The notes below the pieces were generated by a model, which ran no database searches, was not told the DNA's origin, and saw only the letters and a program-made list of their open reading frames with translations. Source: Perognathus longimembris pacificus (taxonomy: Eukaryota > Chordata > Mammalia > Rodentia > Heteromyidae). Taken from it: a stretch of DNA of 64,000 nucleotides. The DNA lies in contig NC_063176.1 in the NCBI RefSeq assembly GCF_023159225.1, positions 9,002,963-9,066,962 of the forward strand. The letters are read 5' to 3'. This document shows, piece by piece, positions 59,738-64,000 of this stretch. The position numbers and the translations under genes were made by a program. The first letter of the stretch is position 1. Every line of letters begins with the position of its first letter.

Positions 59738-59929
59738 GCCAGTCCTGGGCCTTGGACTCAGGGCCAGAGCACCATCCCTGGCTTCTTCCCGCTCAAGGCT
59801 AGCACTCTGCCACTTGAGCCACAGCGCCGCTTCTGGCCGTTTTCTGTATATGTGGTGCTGGGGAATCGAACCTAGGGCCTGGTGTATCCGAGGCAGGCAC
59901 TCTTGCCACTAGGCTATATCCCCAGCCCC
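59705..59929 (-). mobile_element. Young full-length IDL-Geo SINE with target-site duplication
   Basis: Long T run (A tail) at about 59707-59736, Geo half with TTCTTCCCGCTCAAGG, link GGCCGTTTTCTGTATATGTG, ID half ending TATATCCCCAGCCCC. TTCTTCAACTCTT flanks it at 59696-59708 and 59930-59942. Confidence 0.95.
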
Positions 59930-59942
59930 TTCTTCAACTCTT

Positions 59943-61676
59943 AAATGAAAATGATAACCATGATGATGTTGATGATTTTCTGTTTTCAATACCTTTGGCA
60001 AAAGATATGTCTATATGTATAAACATACATATGTATGTATATATATAAAACATAATTATTCAAAAAATCATTACATAAAAAACAATGTAATGCAGTAACA
60101 AAGCACATCATTGCCTTTCCAACCAAAGAAGAATACATGCATTTGAATCTTAGGTTCAGCAGTTAAAAAATGAGAAGCTTTAAAAAAATGTTAACCTATC
60201 TATAACAGCCATGCAAAAAGATATTTTAATATAACTGTATATATTAATCTACAAACACTGTTATAAAGACAGAGTGAGAATTTGTGTTTATTTTTTAAAG
60301 AACAAACAGAAATCCATCAATAATACAATTATCCCATATTTAGTACTTTCAAGTTGTCATGGTCTTAGAATATTGATGAGACTGTTTTCTTTTGTGAAGA
60401 AACTACAATCTGTCACAGTGAGCCATCATGCCATAACTTATACACAAATACCCTCATCCTCGCCCCAACATCTCCAAAAGCTTTGCATCATCATGGCATC
60501 AGTTTCAGGACTGAAGACTAGGAGCCCATCACTTAAATGAGTTTCAATTAAAGAAGAAGTTCATCAGCTGTTACTTTTTAAGTACAGTCTCTAGGGAGTC
60601 TGGAAAATCACCCTGTAAACTAAGCTGTTGCTTTCCATCTACAAATTCAACTTAAATATAGTTACAAATGGTTATACCCTCAGTTTAAAAAGTGGAAACA
60701 CCTAAAGCACCCAAAAAATCATATTTCATGGAAATTCTATATTGAAGTAAGCTCGGCACGACTTTCTACAAATGGTTTGCCCAAACCCTTGATTTTACTC
60801 TCTGAAATGTTGGTGGCTTCTCGGTTATTTAGTCTATGACATAAATTATCATTGGCATTTATAGATAGTGGTTTTTTGTATGCTTTCCTGATCTACAGAA
60901 ATCTAATGATCCAAGAGCCCCTTTTTACCTCTGTATCTTTAAGCAACTGCTGGTGATGTTTGTGCTAATAGTGTTGTCTTAATAGAATCTATGGATTTCT
61001 TATAAATCTTGTTGTGTTTGCCTCATTACATAAAAATCTATACCCACAGATCTTACTGAAATACAATGCTTTGCATATTCGTATTTCTATAATGACTATA
61101 TCCTTAATTGTCTTCAAAGATGATTTTTTCAGAGTTAATCATTGAATTAGGTTAAGAATTTTTTATCTCTGAAATTTAACAAAGATTTATACTGTTACAG
61201 AACAGCTTCATCTACCTATCACGTTTATATAGCAATATCCTGATGTAATCCTTGCTTTAAACAATTTATTAAATTTAGCGCTATTTCCAGGGAGTTTGGG
61301 AATGGGATATAAGTTATATTCAACCTCAATTAGTACTTTATCACTTGCTTTAAATAGATTTTTTCTTTAGCTTATGTTTCCCTTTTGTTTTTATGAGAGA
61401 AAGTAAGAAACTAGAAGCAATTTCAATGCTCTGACAGTAAGTCTCCTTAGCTAGGTCATCAGTTTATTAATTCTATTTTCTATATTCCACATCACTACCC
61501 TATGAGAAACTCAGAGGAAACTTGCTACTACTGAACAATGTGACCTATTTTTCTGTAACATCAAAATATATCAAAATATATGTTTCTCATTTTCTTAAAG
61601 CCAACTTAAATTCCAATTTAAGCCTGTTAAGGGCTTCTTGCCTTCTGACCTTCAGTTTCTCTCTGCCATGACAGTC
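59943..61676. other. Unique AT-rich DNA
   Basis: A TATG/CATA run at 60008-60048. No gene or repeat otherwise recognised. Confidence 0.4.
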
Positions 61677-61737
<61 letters not shown>

Positions 61738-61746
61738 TAGATAGAT
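61677..61746. repeat. (GATA)n microsatellite with GACA units
   Basis: About 16 GATA-type units, with a few GACA units near the right end. Confidence 0.95.
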
Positions 61747-61890
61747 CACTACTCTACTGACCTCCTGAATCTCTGGAAATTTTCCTCCTCTACAGGAAAT
61801 AACTGAATACATCAAACTCATCCCAATGCAAGTTTGACCCAGGGTGCCTAGTCCTCAGTCTAAATTACCCCAAGTATTATAACAATAATT

Positions 61891-62100
61891 AGGGCTAGCC
61901 AACATAATAGCACATACCTACCATGCAAGTTACTCAACAGACAAAATAAGGAGGACTGGTTGTCAATTTCAGGCCAGCCTGAGCAACAGTAGTTACACTG
62001 TATCAACAACAAAATAAAAACAAGAAGGTTGAAGGCATAGCTAGAGTTCTAGTGTGCTTACCTAACATGATCAAGGCCCTGAATTCAATTTCCAGCAAAC
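61891..62100 (+). mobile_element. B1-dID hybrid SINE
   Basis: B1-like part (GGGCTAGCCAACATAATAGC, ATTTCAGGCCAGCCTGAGC, ACTGTATCAACAAC) joined by an A-rich bridge to an ID-like part (GAAGGCATAGCTAGAGTTC, CTTACCTAACATGATCAAGGCC, GAATTCAATTTCCAGC). Confidence 0.7.
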
Positions 62101-63699
62101 CGTGCCCCCCTCAAATGCTCATGAACACATTTTCCAGATTCTTTCTGCCTCTTGCCTTCTGAATTCAATAAGGCAGTTTCTTGTGGCTTGTCCTCCCAAT
62201 ATGTGTAAGGATAAACTCTTTTCTTGGTGACAGTCATTCCTCTAGCAGTTGCCTTTACCTTATATAAGTACAGTACCTTATATCAAGTACAGTTTCATCA
62301 CAAAAGAAAAACATAATCTATTTATGTCACTAATGTGACATAATTCTTCTGTGTATATCACCCTTCAGTATGACTTGTAGTATAATGGTGGAGATAAATA
62401 AAACTTCATCCCCTGGTTCTAGTGACAGAAAATGGAGGCTGTCACCTGGGACATGACTCTCTATGGCTTGAGCTTTCTCACAATCTGATGGTTAGATTCT
62501 CTTATTAAACATCTCAAGTGCGAAAACTAGGTAGAGGCCACATCTTATGTATGATCTAACCTCAGAAGTGCACTATGTCACTTTTAATGCAATTCAACAG
62601 TCCACCCTTTATTCATGGGAAGGGAGGGAAATTGCCTCTATTTGGTGGAGGTGGCAAGATTCTAGAAGAGGATGTGGGGCAAATCTATCAGGAAAGACAT
62701 TTCAAGAAAAAGTCACCCATTCATCCTGGCATTAGCAAAAAAGACTACAATCAACCAACCAAAGTACATCTTTAAATTCTCCTTCTGCTGCTAAATCTAC
62801 AAATAGGCCAAGCAGATGTGTGATATTCATTGTCAAAAGCACTAACATGTCTAAATGTCACATACAGCCAATGCTGTTAAAATGTGGATTAAAATGCAAT
62901 TATCCTAGTTTGGGAGGACATTTCTCACAAGGTCCTCATGTACTTGCATCTGTCATTTGTGGGAATCATAACTCACATTGTGTTCTCCTGTTTCCACACA
63001 TTAAGTTTTTTGTATAGACTAGAGAAAGTATCTCCATCTACGTCCATATGAGGAGGCAGTAGGCGGAAAAGTTTTGATAATCTGTGGGGAGGACATTGTG
63101 TATTTATTGGTTTGTTCTTCAGTCTTGCTTAATCCTTACCAGTAAGGTATGGTTTGTAATGCATGCAGAAATTTGATTGTTAGAGATGAAATCCTGAAGA
63201 GGGGACAAGGCCAATAAGTATGGGTGGGTGCCTGTTTGATAAGGAATTGTTTAATTTTTTTCTGAAACGCATTAACTTTACTAAACCCATTGTGATAAAG
63301 TGAGGCTTCCCCCTCCCCCCCCCACCACGCATCCATTGTCCCAATGCTTTTCACTGCGAGCCCCAGGCCTCCATGAGCAACAAGCCTCTGACTTCTCATT
63401 TTCTAAAATCACTTTTTAAAAAAATCATTTCTATGAATTTGCATAAACTATATGATTGTAACACTGCCAGAAAATGATATTCAACATAAGAATCCTCCTG
63501 GTAAATGTGAAAGTGCCAGTCATTTGTTAATTCATCAAATAAGAGCACAGTATCTCAATAGAGTCTTTTCTTAAAATTTGGTATCTGAGGTCAGATAGAG
63601 TGATCACAGGATTTCTGATGATTACTGGTGTCATGCTGGATGTTTTGCTTCTTTTTTATTTTTATTTCTGGTTTTGTGTAGTATTTTGTATTTTATTTT
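62101..63699. other. Unique DNA with a possible ancient repeat
   Basis: 62420-62700 (TTGAGCTTTCTCACAATCTG, ACCTCAGAAGTGCACTATGTCAC-like, GGAAGGGAGGGAAATTGCC) recalls a widespread ancient mammalian repeat whose name I cannot fix. The rest is unassigned. A C-rich run lies at 63309-63325. Confidence 0.35.
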
Positions 63700-63785
63700 C
63701 TTTTTTTAAATGCCATTTTATTTTATTGTCAAGGTAATGTACAGAGGAGTTACAGTTATGTAAGGTAATGAGTGCATTCCTCGTC
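63700..63785 (-). mobile_element. L1 3' UTR end fragment
   Basis: AAGGTAATGTACAGAGGAGTT, ACAGTTATGTAAGGTAATGAG and TGCATTCC match the reverse complement of the L1 3' end seen at 42555-42605. Confidence 0.65.
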
Positions 63786-64000
63786 GATTTTAAATTGAAT
63801 TTAAATTAATTTTCCCTGAAAGGCTTAGAAATTCATTCCATCTCCCTAGAAATAATCACAGATCCTCTAGGTGTATTGCAACAGCAATTAATTAACCATT
63901 TGTGGAATTTCAGGTCTAATAAAACTTTAATTAGTATCTCTCCCTTTTTGTGTCTTAAATATTTGCTAGTGTTATCATCAGAATTATTAATAGATTTTGA
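63786..64000. other. Unique AT-rich DNA to the window edge
   Basis: Nothing recognised. Confidence 0.4.

Overview
This is a gene-poor, AT-rich stretch of mammalian nuclear DNA, almost certainly from a rodent. I find no protein-coding gene, tRNA, rRNA, small RNA gene or CRISPR array that I can support. The open frames present are short, lack recognisable domains, or run through repeats.

The best clue to the organism is the SINE content. Many copies have a left half like the rodent ID element (tRNA-Ala-derived, with an intact B box GGTTCGATTCC). It is joined to a right half starting near GGCCAGAAGTGGCGCTGTGGCTC and ending near CCAGGACTGGC. This matches the published IDL-Geo SINE of the Geomyoidea (kangaroo rats, pocket mice, pocket gophers), so a geomyoid rodent is my inference; I cannot name the species. 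Other SINEs are modular: a B1/7SL-like head joined to the Geo module, or a B1-like head joined to an ID-like tail (B1-dID style).

Layout. 1-1013: a hybrid SINE with a (CA)n tail, broken by an ID element and then by an LTR. 2950-3047: a small tRNA-derived SINE. 3966-5304: a GC-rich 1.34 kb solo LTR with a 6-bp target duplication. 5.3-14 kb: AT-rich unique DNA with SINEs and a L1 3' end (12138-13338). 14395-17100: a long, old, decayed L1 on the + strand with a B1 and a Tigger/MER2-like DNA transposon inside. 17.5-26.3 kb: hybrid SINEs and three L1 3' ends. 28.9-39.7 kb: five SINEs and an L1 (31040-32025) split by a younger SINE. 42533-43765: a minus-strand L1. 43.8-49 kb: mostly unique. 49590-51612: a + strand L1 with an internal deletion and a 115-codon ORF2 remnant. 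51.6-57.5 kb: the longest stretch with no recognised transposon. 57.5-60 kb: two young IDL-Geo copies, a (CT)n tract, a MIR-like SINE and a hybrid SINE. 60-64 kb: unique DNA, a GATA tract, a B1-dID and a L1 3' end at the edge.

Nothing here forms a pathway or operon. The window is best read as a record of retrotransposon insertion in an intergenic or intronic region. The most useful signals are nested insertions that give relative ages, intact target-site duplications, two IDL-Geo subfamilies, G-quadruplex motifs in L1 3' UTRs, and a few motif-bearing unique sites that need alignment to test for constraint. I found no convincing new biological system.
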